In this document: positions 23,789 to 35,369 of the stretch, in pieces
How the letters are laid out: every line of letters begins with the position of its first letter
Numbering within the stretch: position 1 is the stretch's first letter
From: Portulaca oleracea
Taxonomy: Eukaryota > Streptophyta > Magnoliopsida > Caryophyllales > Portulacaceae
Direction of reading: 5' to 3'
Assembly (NCBI GenBank): GCA_029582165.1
Contig: CM055870.1
Coordinates: 2,257,332 to 2,321,331 of the forward strand
DNA: 64,000 nt
Position numbers and translations under genes: made by a program
The notes under the pieces: model-generated
Database searches by the model: none
What the model was told of the DNA's origin: nothing
What the model saw: only the letters and a program-made list of their open reading frames with translations

Positions 23789-26700
23789 ATGAGCGGCGGC
23801 GAAAGCTCTTCCGATAACTCCGCCGGCGGTGGTTCGTCGGCGTCGTCGGCCAAGGGTGGAGGAGACAAGCAGAAGGACAAGGCGAGGGTGAGCAAGACGT
23901 CGGCGATATTGTGGCATGCGCACCAGAACGACCTCGCTGCTGTCAGGAAGCTTCTGGAGGAAGATCCGTCGTTGGTGAGTGCTAGGGATTACGACAATCG
24001 CACTCCGCTTCATGTCGCTTCTCTTCATGGTTGGGTCGACGTTGCCAAATGTTTGATTGAATTTGGCGCTGATGTTAATGCTCAAGATCGCTGGAGAAAC
24101 ACCGTACTTTCTCTCGCTCTCTCTCTCTCATTTAATTCCGTTTGTCAAATCTTGTTTTGATGATGCTGCTCTGTGCTGGCTTTGTGAGATAATTATTAAC
24201 TGGCGGAAAATTTGAATCATGAAGCTTGTGTTTTGATGTATGTAATATAACTGTGAAACCAAAATTTACGAGGTGAAAATCTGAAACAAAAATCTTGCAA
24301 TATTATTTGTTAGTGTTCTTTAGTTCAATTGATTTTTTTTTTCTGTTGCTTTTTAATTCTGTAAAAATAGTCGTTTTTTGAGAGTGTATGAAGTGAGCGT
24401 TTTTTCCCCATTTCCCTTTTGCCTTTTATTTTGTGGTTAGTGGGGGGATGAGGATATCTGCTGTGCGCTTGCTCGTCCATTGCAGTCAACTTCAATGTCA
24501 TTTTTTTTAAAGTTTTTGCTTTTGGATAGACTATTTCATTGGTTAGATGACCAATATTTTGAGATCATTGCATCAATCAGATAATCTAAAATATATTCTC
24601 AGTCCTTATAATGGTTTCTATCACAAATTCAATGAGCATGTAGCGTCCTGCAAGGTCAACCTGGACTGTTGAAGGACATTACAATCAGTACTAGTGGGGC
24701 TACACTTTAATGCCTCTAAATTAATTCAGGGTGTTCCAAAATTAGCATCTTGCTTTTGAGTTTAATTGCAAGAGATTCTCTGTTTGCCAAGAAAGGGATG
24801 GCATGAACATGATGAAGTTTGGTGAGTGACCTTAATTTCACAAGGACAGAGGAAATCATTTTGGGTCTTTCAGAAATAGAAAGTCATTTGGCTGTCTGTT
24901 TAGGACTAAGGAAGCATTTAATTTTTACCGGAAATAAGCACGTGAGAGCTCTATTATGGACTTGATGTGTTTTGTCCTTCCTTTGGTGAATGATGCTCTG
25001 GAATTGTCTATGGCTTTTAGGTTAAGAACACATTTTTGAATGTTTCAAATAGAGTAACCAGGAGCAAAAGATGATGCTACCAAATAAATAAGCTAGTGAA
25101 TGACAGCTTTCTAACACATGGAAGATAATTTAGCTTGGTGATTCTAACCAATCGGAACTAGTACTCAACAGTCCCATGAGCTCGGATGACTAGGACTGGG
25201 GTAAGGTTTGCCCCTTTGATTGAGCAAATTGTAGAATTGAGTATGCCATTATTGGCCTGTTGGTTTCCATTCTATGAAAACCAAACTATATGGTTGGCAA
25301 ATTGGTCATTTAGCTTAAGTTGAGTTTGGGTTGATCTTGGTTTGGGTTGATTTGCTGTGGGGCCAAAATTAATTTTTCCTTGTGTCCTTGAAGGTTTTAG
25401 GTCACCTTGCTAGGTATCATGTTGAATCAATTTCACAAGCTCTTACTACTCAGATCAGGAAAACGTTAAACGTGCATCCCTTTTTTATGATTATAGTGGC
25501 ATCCTTGTTTGTTGCTCTAAGTTATTCCGTCAATAACCAGCTGAAAACTAACTATTTCTTATTTGATGACAGCCTCTAGCTGATTCAGAAGGCGCAAAAA
25601 AACACGGCATGATTGAGCTATTAAAGTCATACGGTGGATTGTCCTATGTAAGTATCTCTTTGGGATGCTTATAAACATTCTCCCAGTTTCTATTACACTA
25701 GCTATCTGGTTGAGCTTGTTTGTTTTGACTACAAGAATTTGAGATATGTAGAAAACAATTTGAAACTAGTTATGCAAGACCATGAAGCAATTCGTGTAGA
25801 AATATGTTGAAATAAGAAAAGCATTTGAGATATGTAGAAAGCAACTGAAAAAATGGAGAAATCTGTAAGAATCTTTTGAGCATGTAAGAATCTATAGAAG
25901 TCTCAAACTTTTTCTGAAGAAATTAAGAATCTGTAAAATTAATGTTCAAGTCTATGTAAAAGAAGTCCTACAAACATGTTTAATTTAACAACTCCTCTGG
26001 TTCAATCCTTTGGTAGATTGGGTAAACATGTCAAAGTGCCTATACCCATTGTTGCCAATTGGATATGCGCGGTCATCACGACTGAAAACCAGGTTTGAAC
26101 TGAACAAGTGTGGAAGTAACCTTTTCAATCTGGAAGTAACTTTTCCATTTGTATAAATGATATGGAATATTTCCTATCAACAGATGACAGATACCAATTA
26201 GTCTATTACCCATAGTTGTATGAAGGCCGGTCCAGCAAGATGTATGCGAGTATAATAAGTGTCAATGCTCACATTTGGGGAGTCAGGCAAACCAATGATT
26301 TGTAGTTCAGTGAGTTTAGATTTGGTAGAAAACTCTCATATGTGCATGAGACATGCTCTTTGAAAATGATTTTCACATGTCGCTGCTTTCAGCTTTCGTT
26401 GCTACTTTCTCAGGTTATATACCTTCTTGCTGGTCTTGTTGAATATTTTGCTTATCTTTTGAGTAATTTCATTGTAGGGACAAAATGGGAGCCATTTTGA
26501 GCCAAAACCTGTCCCCCCTCCCCAACCAAACAAGTGTGACTGGGAGATTGATCCTTCTGAGCTGGACTTCTCACACTCTTCATTGATTGGAAAGGTTTGA
26601 TTCTTGATAACTTGGGTTTGATCATGAGGGATTCATATCTAGGAACATTTTTGTATACAAGTCCTCAAATCAGATGATTTTAGAAAGTTCCTTCGTAATT

Positions 26701-29700
26701 CTGATTATATTGGTCATTCCCAACTTCACCATGATGGCAAATAAAGATAAAAAGGGACCTCAAGCACCAATGACCTGTTTTTATTTTGGCTGTAAGAGTT
26801 CACGGGATAAATCCTATCTATGCTCTAGCACTTTTTTTGAGAATTGATGAATCACAAGATTGCAAATCAAGTAATGCTAGCGGGAAAAAAACTGTGCCCC
26901 TTGTGAGTTTGAAAAGCAGAAGAATATTAAGCTGAATCTTGGGATTCTCTCTGATTAACTGGTCATTTTTGGATGTATATACCCTTAAATATTTGAGTAT
27001 GTGATTGAGTAGGCAACTCTTGGTTCTTTTGCTTTGTAAGATAGCAAGTTAAGTTGTCTTATCCAAGGACTACCTCCTGGATGTCTGACATTGATCATAA
27101 TTCGACTCTTGCAGGGATCATTTGGTGAAATTGTGAAAGCCCATTGGCGAGGAACTCCAGTTGCAGTCAAGCGCATACTTCCTTCTCTTTCAGATGATAA
27201 ACTGGTCATGTAAGATCAATTTGAAAACGGCCTTCAGATTTCAACTCTGCTATCTGTGTCTCAGCTTTATGTAGTGGCTGGTGTATATGTACCTGTTTCG
27301 GGTAACTTGTGTCACGTGTGTCGTTCCAAATTTTAACTGAGGGATGGTTAACAGCTAGGTGGATTTCAAGCATTTCAGTCCTGTGAAATTTGGATTAGTT
27401 GCATTCAGCCAATTGCTTTCTTGATTTTAAGCTCTGGATATTTTGATTTTCAGCTGCTATATGTATGTATATTTGTAAATCTGCATTAAATTTGCCTACA
27501 GCTTTTCAACATAAGGATTATGGATCTTTGGCTAAATGAGATAGGAGCATGGCCTCAAAACAGCATGTCATTTATACTTTTGTATTGCTTGGATGCAAGA
27601 AGTTTATTTCTAACTTGGAAATTGGCTTCTCAAACAACTCCATACTGATAATGACAACCCCATACTGATATCTTTTCCACTTCTCTTGTTCAGTCAGGAT
27701 TTTAGGCATGAAGTCAATCTGCTTGTAAAGCTTCGTCATCCTAATATTGTTCAGTTCCTTGGAGCTGTTACTGAAAAGAAGCCGTTAATGTTGATTACTG
27801 AATATCTACGAGGGGTAAGTTGATGCAAGTTTTAGCTAAAATGTAGTTCTGTTGGAGGAAAAGATAATTCGGACTCAGTACAGCTGATTTATGGAAGTTG
27901 CTTCTGCTTTCTGACATCCTTATCTGTTCTGTAGGGTGACCTACATCAGTATCTTAAAGAAAAGGGGGCTCTTAATCCGTCAACAGCAATAAATTTTGCA
28001 CTGGACATTGCAAGGTATATTATCGAAACTCCTGCAAAACCATTTATGCTTCTCCAGTTTTATCGATAGCATATCTGAGAGTCCTTGCAAAACTCAACTT
28101 TCAATAAATGGTCCTGATGAGAGCAAATGTGTTATTCAGGAACGTCTATAGATAAGAGATTTTCCTTTGTTAATAGAAAAAGCAATTTCAAGCATAGAAT
28201 GTAGGAATTAGCTACTAGAAAAATGAATCAACTGCAAATAGTTAGAATTCTGTATCGTATATGTCAATAGAAAATAAGATTGAGCAAGTCTTGTATGCAC
28301 TTGTGATGGAAATGTATGGCCTTCATCACTAGATCAAAAGGATCGAGAACATCTGTGTTTTAGTGACTTGCTTGGTCTTCTCTTCTCTTGCATTTGTATT
28401 CTCTTAAGCATTGGTTTCTGTGATGAACAAATCAAAAGGATGTGAAATACGGGAACAGACTTATCCTGTTCTTGCTCCTCTCTTTGAAGTTCTGTTGAGA
28501 AACTGGTTGAATGATTATGAATTTAGTGTTATCTATTCTTCTTTTTCTTATTGGGCTGCTGAAAGTGATTTATTTTATTTTAGATAACCTTTGTCGAGTG
28601 TGCTAACACTGATTTCCTGGTTCTTAATTGCCAGAGGAATAGCTTATCTTCACACTGAACCCAACGTCATCATCCACCGAGATTTGAAGCCAAGGTTTGT
28701 GTGATTTCCGCATTTCTTTTTCCTTTTTCATGTTTTTTGCGGGGGGCGGGGGGGGGGGGGGGGGGCGGGGGGAGAAACGGCCATTATTAGTTGTGATAAT
28801 TTCCGATGGTTTGGAATGTATAATATATGTATAATTGCACTGCTTTCAAGTTCAGGAACATGTAGCTCATCCCTGATTTGCTTGTTGTATTGATGGATTT
28901 GACAATAATTTCCTATGTTTTGTTTTTTTTCCCTGATGAATGACAATAATTTCAGGAATGTTCTTTTAGTAAATTCCAGTGCCGACCATTTGAAGGTTGG
29001 AGATTTTGGATTAAGTAAGCTCATCAGGGTTCAACACGCCCATGATGTCTACAAATTAACAGGCGAAACAGGAAGCTGTAAGTTCCCCCTTTTTTATTTT
29101 GTTTGCCTTTCTGACTTGAAGGGGTTGTTCCTTATTATTTATACTTCTACTCATCCATCCTCATTATCATTTGTTTGGAAATACCAGACCGTTATATGGC
29201 ACCTGAAGTGTTCAAGCATAGGAAATATGACAAAAAGGTCGACGTTTTCTCCTTTGGCATGATTTTGTATCAGGTACGTCAATTCATATTTCAATTGCGG
29301 TTAATCATCATGACGTTTGAGTCTTCAATGTTATTCCTCATAAATTTGCAACTTCCCCCAGATGCTCGAGGGTGATCCTCCGATGGCAAATTACGAGCCA
29401 TATGAGGCAGCAAAATATGTGGCAGAAGGACACAGACCTACTTTTAGATCCAAAGGATCCATCCCAGAACTGAGAGAGTAAGTTCCATATCAATTATATA
29501 GCCTATTCTAAGACATCCAACAATTTGATTGTTTTTTCAAACCTAAACATTGTTGGTTGCTCTGATAGTTGACCTAGAATAGTCAGTTAACTGAAGTACT
29601 GAATTTATTGACATTCTAATACACATATATGGAACCAGTGCCCCTTCCCCATTCTCCCGGAAATCCCTGCTCTTCAGTGTAGAACTGGTCTTGAAATAGT

Positions 29701-30068
29701 AAGACTACGACCTGAGGCAAAATGTGTCGTGCCCTTTTCTTGGCACTAGTAGATGCGTCAAATTACTGCAGAGTTAGCGCAATAGGACATGACCCTGATG
29801 CTTTTTTTTAAGGGACCGCGACAGAAAATTAACCCGTATAGCCCTTTTTTTTTGCATCTCTCATTGATCTCGTATGATATGCTTGTGCTGCCACATATTT
29901 GTTTGATGGATTGCCAATTTCATGGTTGTTTCTTAAAAATGCAGGTTAACCGAACAGTGCTGGGCTGGTGATATGAACCGGAGGCCTACATTCCTGGAGA
30001 TAATTAAGCGACTTGAGAAAATAAAGGAGCGTCTCTCAACCGATCACCACAGGCACTTTTTCTCCTAA
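23789..30068 (+). CDS. VIK: Ankyrin-repeat protein kinase, VH1-interacting kinase (VIK) ortholog
   Basis: Eleven exons: 23789-24103, 25573-25647, 26478-26594, 27115-27209, 27694-27814, 27935-28014, 28635-28694, 28956-29077, 29188-29273, 29362-29477, 29945-30068. All junctions are GT-AG and in phase, giving 436 residues (Arabidopsis VIK is about 438 as I recall). The N-terminal ~35 residues are Ser/Gly-rich. Two ankyrin repeats follow (about 40-125, with TPLHVASLHGWVDVAKCLIE). The kinase domain runs from ~165: glycine loop GKGSFGE at 168-174, ATP lysine Lys188 in VAVKR, HRDLKPRN with Asp284, DFG at 304-306, then RYMAPE. It is a Raf-like MAPKKK-type enzyme. In Arabidopsis VIK acts with the VH1/BRL2 receptor in vein patterning and phosphorylates the tonoplast sugar transporter TMT1. 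An inverted, broken piece of this gene lies at 35370-36170. Confidence 0.95.
28741..28772 (+). repeat. G-tract in VIK intron 7
   Basis: Thirty of 32 bases are G on the sense strand, interrupted by two C. It lies in the 261-base intron between the HRD-coding and DFG-coding exons, about 45 bases after the donor. Such a tract can form a G-quadruplex in DNA or pre-mRNA; its exact length is also prone to sequencing error. Confidence 0.75.
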
Positions 30069-30946
30069 AACTCGAACTCTGGGCATTCTTTGGCTATTCT
30101 TCCAATAACCTGCTATTCATTCTATTGTCCGCGATTGTCCTTCATTACATATGTATCTTCTGAACGTAGACTCCAAATTTTGGAAGGTGTAATTTTATGT
30201 TGTGGTATCCAATTATTTCAACCTGAATCTTATTTGATTTTGAGTGGTCTGTATGTCACAGGGGTTTAGCTAGGTATAGGTATTACATATGGATTTCGAT
30301 AGTTTTTTCTGCCATTCTTTGTCTTTAATTCTTTTGAGCAATTTGTAAATCCCAAATATAGTAGAGTATTATAGTAATGTATTATATGAATTGAGTTTCT
30401 ATTGTGTAGTTCCCAAAGGGATTGTTTACTTCCATAAATTGCTCCTTTTTTTTCATATTGATAGGGTTTATAATTCGGGTTCCATGCAAACTGTCTTAAA
30501 CCCCTCATTTGCCTCCCGAAAATTCGTGAGCTCAAAACATCGGACCTTAGAAACTCTAATCATCAAAGACACGGGGTAATGGATGATTCTCCAAGCTGGT
30601 TTACCTTTGTGTATGGATTTCGCGGTCTCAAAACGTTGCATGGTGAATTAGGATTCACTTAACGCTGGTCTTGATGAGCATTGCTTTAATTCCTTGGGTA
30701 AGGAGCTTCTCCTTCCACCCCTTTAGCTTCTTCTAGACACGGTCCTGACATTTTTGAAAACTTCCTTTTTTGACCTCTGAATGAAGGTTGGCATGCCCAA
30801 ATATCTATCATGAGATTCCACGAACTTAAAACCTAAACTCTTCTGGGGCGTGTGTTTCAGTTGTTCGGTCACATTGCGGCCATACGAAACCGTGGACTAA
30901 GCTATTTCAACGATCTTCAAGATCTCCATCACCCGTGTCCCCTAGA

Positions 30947-32910
30947 GTAAAAATTATACATTAGAGAAATCTAGAAGAACACTCACATAATGATCCCAAA
31001 AGGGGGCAAAAACCTCTAGAGAAACACAAAAATTACACAATCATTTACTTCGTAATCACCTACATAGTTATGTATAATGACTTTAATTAGAGCAAGCTTT
31101 TAAGTCACTGTGTCTTGACAATCAGAACAAAAACTATGGACAATATATATGCCCAATCAGTGCAACTACAAGAGAGACTTATTCCACTGGGAATACAAAG
31201 ATCAGAAACCCATTGCCCTGACCTGAGTTTGCATTGCCTCTTTCCATCAATTGTGTCTTGACAATCAGCATTTTTTTTTTTTTTGATAATTAGCGGCCGA
31301 AACACCCTTTTATTCAACTGGAGAAGCAAAGCCAAAGCGACAATGCAAGCAAGGCAGAGAACTACCAAACAACAAAACAAAAGCCCATTCGGAGTAGTCT
31401 GACATGAGGAAAATCAGATGAAACAGATGAAATTGACATTAAGCACAGCAAAACTGATCATGAATCTACTGAAAAATGATCGGAATTTGGTGAAAGTTCA
31501 TTGCCAGTTGATCCACCGAATACGAGTGTTTCTCCTTTCATTCCGTCGACCACAGACAAACTCGCCATTTGACAGTGTGCAACACCAGCAGCTTGTCAAT
31601 TTCTTGATTCTCAAACAGCACATTATTGCGATGATGCCAGATTGACCAGATGACAGCAAAAAACGCAGCAATCCAAAAATGAGTTCTGATTTTACTTTGA
31701 AATTTCACTTGAAGCCAAGCATCAAACATATCCTTCAAGGTTGATTTTTGCTGCACAAATCTTCCCACAGACATTGCATAATGTCAGTCCATACTGACCA
31801 AGCAAAAGGACAGGAGATGAATAGATGAGAGTCACTCTCAATTCCATTGTTGCACATCGGGCAGGAGGTTTCATATGATTCAAGAACACCTTTGAGTTGC
31901 AGCATCTCCCTCGTGTTTAGGCATCCTAACAGAGCAAACCAGATTAGAATTTCCACTTTTGGAGGCGCAAGATTTTGCCAGATCGAGCTCATGATTGAAT
32001 CATACTGAGAATGGCCATAAATGATTTCCACTTTTGAAGTTTTTCTGAGGTTGCTTCTATAGCAGTTGGGTTCGGAGACTGTCCTCAGAAGCCAATTCAG
32101 CAATGCTTAAATCCCTTTTCCATGCTAAAGCCCATCTCCAAGATTCTCCCTCAAACCAACCTTGATCACTGACTGTTCTTTTTTGTTGACAGCAATCTGA
32201 TATAGATCAGGGAACACATCTTTGAGAGGTTGGTTATTAAGCCAAGGATCCTCCCAAAACCTGATATTTGCGCCATTGCCCAGCTGCACTCTCAGATTGT
32301 GCAGTATGACAGACTGAATTTGACAATCAGCATTTGTAGAGACATATTCCACAAGCACAAATGCTGCTTCTGTTGATTAGGGTTGATGAAAGACAGCTGA
32401 CAGCATACACACCAACACCATGCAATGCAACTTGAAGTAATGTCATGAAACTTGTCTGGCACCTGAGTGACTTACAGGGTTAGTAACCTTTGTGCTCTCC
32501 AGATATGCACAAATTGACCTCAAATGACCTAAATCACCCAATGTGGCTGATTTCAGAGCTATCAAATTGCTTAATCTTCCTTTTTTTTTTTTTCATCATC
32601 TTTGTGATCATGGTACTGGAATGGCAGGGGAACCAATCTGAAAGCTCTAAATTTGCCAACATTGTTCAATTGCTCGTTTTCCAACCTTAAACCAAATATA
32701 CATGTCTCAGAGACTCCAAACATAACTAGGTGCTTGCTCATTTTCTATCTATTATTATCAACTTCGCAACTCCAAATCAAATCTGAGCAGATTATGAAAT
32801 TAAGACGGGATAACTGCAGTGACCATGAGGAGTTTCTACTTTCTAATACTGCACAGGTTAATCAGTACACCAGATTACAACAATTAGCAATGCTTGCATA
32901 GAATGAGTGA
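30947..32910 (-). pseudogene. Duplicated PHO1 terminal exon and 3' flank, interrupted by a LINE
   Basis: Leaving out the LINE at ~31271-32322, this stretch matches 57447-58328 from end to end in the same orientation, with scattered substitutions. That segment is the last exon of the PHO1-family gene plus its downstream DNA. On the minus strand the copy still reads [15 protein letters not shown] and [14 protein letters not shown] from about 32687 down to 32572. The acceptor position has changed from 'ccaacctgaaacc' to 'ccaaccttaaacc', which destroys the AG. The penultimate PHO1 exon is not included, so no product is expected. The acidic tail codons have become an A13 run on the coding strand. 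Shared sequence begins near 'ttatacattagaa' and ends near 'caatgcttgcatagaatga'. Confidence 0.88.
31271..32322 (-). mobile_element. 5'-truncated LINE (non-LTR) retrotransposon, 3' end
   Basis: On the minus strand three broken frames carry typical plant L1 C-terminal features: GNGANIRFWEDPWL (32125-32358), then PPKVEILIWFALLGCLNTREML and CPMCNNGIESDSHLFISCPFAWSVW of the reverse-transcriptase-associated zinc-binding domain (31735-32103), then WIAAFFAVIWSIWHHRNNVLF (31538-31774). The frames are separated by stops and shifts. The element ends in a poly(A) tail, seen as a T14 run at ~31271-31284. The sequence 'tgacaatcagcattt' stands on both sides (31259 on, and 32321 on), giving a target-site duplication of about 13-15 bases. 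The related locus at 57700-57760 has no insertion. Confidence 0.9.
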
Positions 32911-33175
32911 GTACAACGATATTGCTCATTAGACAGAGTGCCCAACATTGGAATAGTTAGAAACAAGCCACTACAAATACTGATCTTACATATATATGCC
33001 GAACATTGTAGTTACATGGAAAATTTAAATTGAACCTAACATTTTTAATACATATACTCTACGCCTAAGACAATACATACAAAACATGCTAAACTTAGGG
33101 CGGAAAACATCGATCAAAGTTGAACTGCCGGCCCAAAGTGAATGGTGGGAGAGAGGCTGATGTCCGATGCCGGTG

Positions 33176-33958
33176 TCACCGGGGACGGCTCCGCAGTGGT
33201 ACTAACTTCGCTGTTGACCGTCTGCTGCTCCGATTGGATGCTCCACTTGGGGCTGGGGCCGGGGCCGAGAGTGCCTCCTTTGTCTCCTCTCCGACTCTGA
33301 GTCGGAATCGGCAGAAATGTTTGGGGCAGCAGTTGGATGTTTTGCACAAATAAATACCCCCCATGGATATCAAAGCAACTGGCGCCAAAACTTCCCATAT
33401 CAACGAAAGATTGAATCCGGCTCCGGCGTGAGGTTGACACTCTGTCATATGTTGGTTCCCCGCGTAGGCATCGCAACTCACGTTCCACATTGGTAGCATG
33501 GGGCCCGAGAACGCGTTGTTGCTAAAGTTAGCTCGGACCAGTCGGGGAAGTTTGCTCAGAAATTGGGGGATCGGGCCAAACAGATGGTTGTCGGACACGT
33601 CCAACACTTCGAGTTGGGTCAAGGCCGAATAGGTATCTGGAATCACTCCGTAAAAATGGTTATCGGAGATGTCCAGTACCCTCAAATCCCACAGGAGCCC
33701 AATGAAAGGGGAAAGGGACCCTGATAGTTGAAAGTGTGAAACGTTTAGGCCCACCACGGTGCCGTAGGCGGAGCATGTAATGCCGGTCCATTGACAGTAG
33801 TCGGACCCGGACCAACACCCCAAAGAACCACTAGGATCTTCGACACTGTGCTTGATTCGATCAAGTGCACCCAATTCTTGATCATCCAATGCTTGAGCTA
33901 GCACAGTGGCCATGAAAATGAACCAAACAAAACAAAAGGCAGATAAAAGAGAAGCCAT
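33176..33958 (-). CDS. Small leucine-rich-repeat receptor-like protein without kinase
   Basis: Intronless frame of 260 residues. It has a signal peptide at ~1-23 (MASLLSAFCFVWFIFMATVL), an LRRNT_2-type cap with the cysteine pair in SGSDYCQWTGITCSA, and about three plant-type LRRs: LRVLDISDNHFYGVIP, LEVLDVSDNHLFGPIP and LVRANFSNNAFSGPM. After a short Cys-containing region comes a hydrophobic span (LIWEVLAPVALISMGGIYLC, about 185-206), then a ~55-residue basic, Ser/Arg/Pro-rich tail. No kinase domain follows. This layout fits a small LRR receptor-like protein, or the N-terminal half of a receptor kinase that ended early. An overlapping frame at 33114-33488 lacks these features and is a shadow. 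It lies between the PHO1-derived and VIK-derived fragments. The family member is not identified. Confidence 0.72.
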   Translation of the reverse strand: MASLLSAFCFVWFIFMATVLAQALDDQELGALDRIKHSVEDPSGSLGCWSGSDYCQWTGITCSAYGTVVGLNVSHFQLSGSLSPFIGLLWDLRVLDISDNHFYGVIPDTYSALTQLEVLDVSDNHLFGPIPQFLSKLPRLVRANFSNNAFSGPMLPMWNVSCDAYAGNQHMTECQPHAGAGFNLSLIWEVLAPVALISMGGIYLCKTSNCCPKHFCRFRLRVGEETKEALSAPAPAPSGASNRSSRRSTAKLVPLRSRPR

Positions 33959-34489
33959 TGTTGATGTTTGTTTGGAGGTGGTGTGGGGAGGGGAGAGGAG
34001 GGGAGGGGAGTGAATGGAAGAGAAACAAGACTAGAAATTTGAAAACAGAGATCAGTATGTAATAGTAAGTAAACAAACAACCAGCAATGTCATCCTGCAT
34101 GCTTACTTCCAACACCTGAAAATCTTTCTTTTTTAAAAAAAAATCTATTATTAGTGTTTTTTTGGTAATGATCTAATATAATGCAGCTCACACATTATGC
34201 ATTGAGGAGTAAATATAAGTAATAAGTAGTCAAACCCTCTCTGCCAGTGCCTATTCCACAGAGGAGTCAGACAAAGGAATATATGCAACGTAGAAGATTT
34301 GAAAATGAGATGTGTGTTTGATTTCCATGTTCCCAATTGCATAATAAATTAGCTAGTCAACGGGATTCACATTTGTTGTGTCCCTTGAATTTGGTTCTGT
34401 GAATATATATTACTTCCTCCTCATATTATTTGTCCATTTATAATAAAAATTTTGAAAATCAACAAAATAAATTACTTGGATATTTAGTA

Positions 34490-34758
34490 CTACCTACGTC
34501 CCTAAATGAGTGTCAAATTTTCTAACTACCTTGTCCCTTTTAATTTATCAATTTTACAATCTCAATTATTAAAATACTCATATTACCCTTATTAATGATG
34601 TTTTGAAAGTTTAAATATTACTACGTACTTAAGATGTGAACAATCATTGCTAAGTGAAAAGGGCATACTTGTTCAAGTGTAATTGTTTTACTCAATTTTC
34701 TAGAGACAATGGACTTGTAAAATTGGTTAAGTTGACACTCAATAAGGGACCGATGTAG
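34490..34758. mobile_element. Stowaway-like MITE with TA target duplication
   Basis: Ends CTACCTACGTCCC and GGGACCGATGTAG are near-inverted. TA lies on each side (34488-34489 and 34759-34760). The related repeat at 45601-45610 reads straight through 'tagtattaaa' without the insertion, giving an empty site. Confidence 0.8.
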
Positions 34759-34921
34759 TATTAAATTATTTGTATATACTTCTCTTTCCTACTTTTCTAT
34801 TTGTGTCTAAAAAATTAATAAAACTAGTAGTTAGTTGAAAAATGTTACATTGTAATTATAAAATGACAACTATCATGGGATAAAAAAAAAACTAGTTAGA
34901 ATGACAACTATAATGAAACAA

Positions 34922-35132
34922 ACGTTCTGTTTCTGTTTTTTCAATCATGGCCACATGATTTGCCACAACCCGCCACATTTTACCGCAAATCATTACTTTT
35001 CTCTCTCCTCATCTTTCTCCTCTATTTTTTACATCCTCTTTCCTCACCTACTCCACATACCAATAACCCACCACAATTCCACCACACCTCATCACACCAT
35101 TCTGCAAAATACCGTATAAAAGAACAGGGTCG
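34922..35132. mobile_element. Foldback MITE, CCGTATAAAAGAAC family
   Basis: The right end 'ataccgtataaaagaacagg' matches the terminus of the family at 36661-36873. The left end is degraded. The interior has the 'ccacaacccgccac' and 'ccaccacaattccacc' pattern, the complement of the 'gtggtgggttgtggt' interiors of the other copies. The related repeat at ~46505-46520 runs from 'gaaacaaa' directly into 'gtagtgcatatatat', as an empty site. Confidence 0.7.
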
Positions 35133-35369
35133 TAGTGCATATATATGTGTATGTATATATATATACATGGTTAGTGTGGCATTCGTATTAGAGGTGTCTT
35201 GATTCTTGAATGTATTTTGGGTTCAAGTAAATGCGCGCGGTGTATTTTGATAATGAGAAAGAGTGAAATGCTTGACATCCAAAATAGCATGGAACATAAA
35301 AGTATAAATAAATAAATAACATGCTATAATATGGAGGCCACAGTCCTCTCTCATTTAGCAAAACACCCA

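Larger units (their letters stand above)
30069..33175. other. VIK 3' flank with PHO1-derived fragment and LINE
   Basis: 30069 to ~30420 is probably VIK 3' UTR. 30420-30946 has nothing recognisable. 30947-32910 is a copy of the 3' end of the PHO1-family gene, split by a LINE fragment (both listed separately). 32911-33175 is the 3' side of the LRR gene. Confidence 0.7.
34440..35160. repeat. Dispersed repeat unit, copy A
   Basis: After removing two inserted MITEs (34490-34758 and ~34922-35132), the rest matches 45570-46530: 'ttgaaaatcaacaaaataaa', 'tattaaattatttgtatata', 'acttctctttcctacttttc', 'gtagttagtt' and 'atgttacattgtaat' occur in the same order in both places. Copy A lacks the 736-bp insertion present in copy B. 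Confidence 0.8.

Noticed and set aside
32490..32901. Plus-strand frames over the PHO1-derived fragment, and the matching frame at 57897-58322
   Set aside because: They are the antisense of the PHO1 last exon and its flank. Similarity between the two frames reflects the duplication, not a gene.
33114..33488. 124-residue frame overlapping the LRR gene
   Set aside because: Same strand but another frame; the LRR frame has signal peptide, repeats and membrane span, this one has none.
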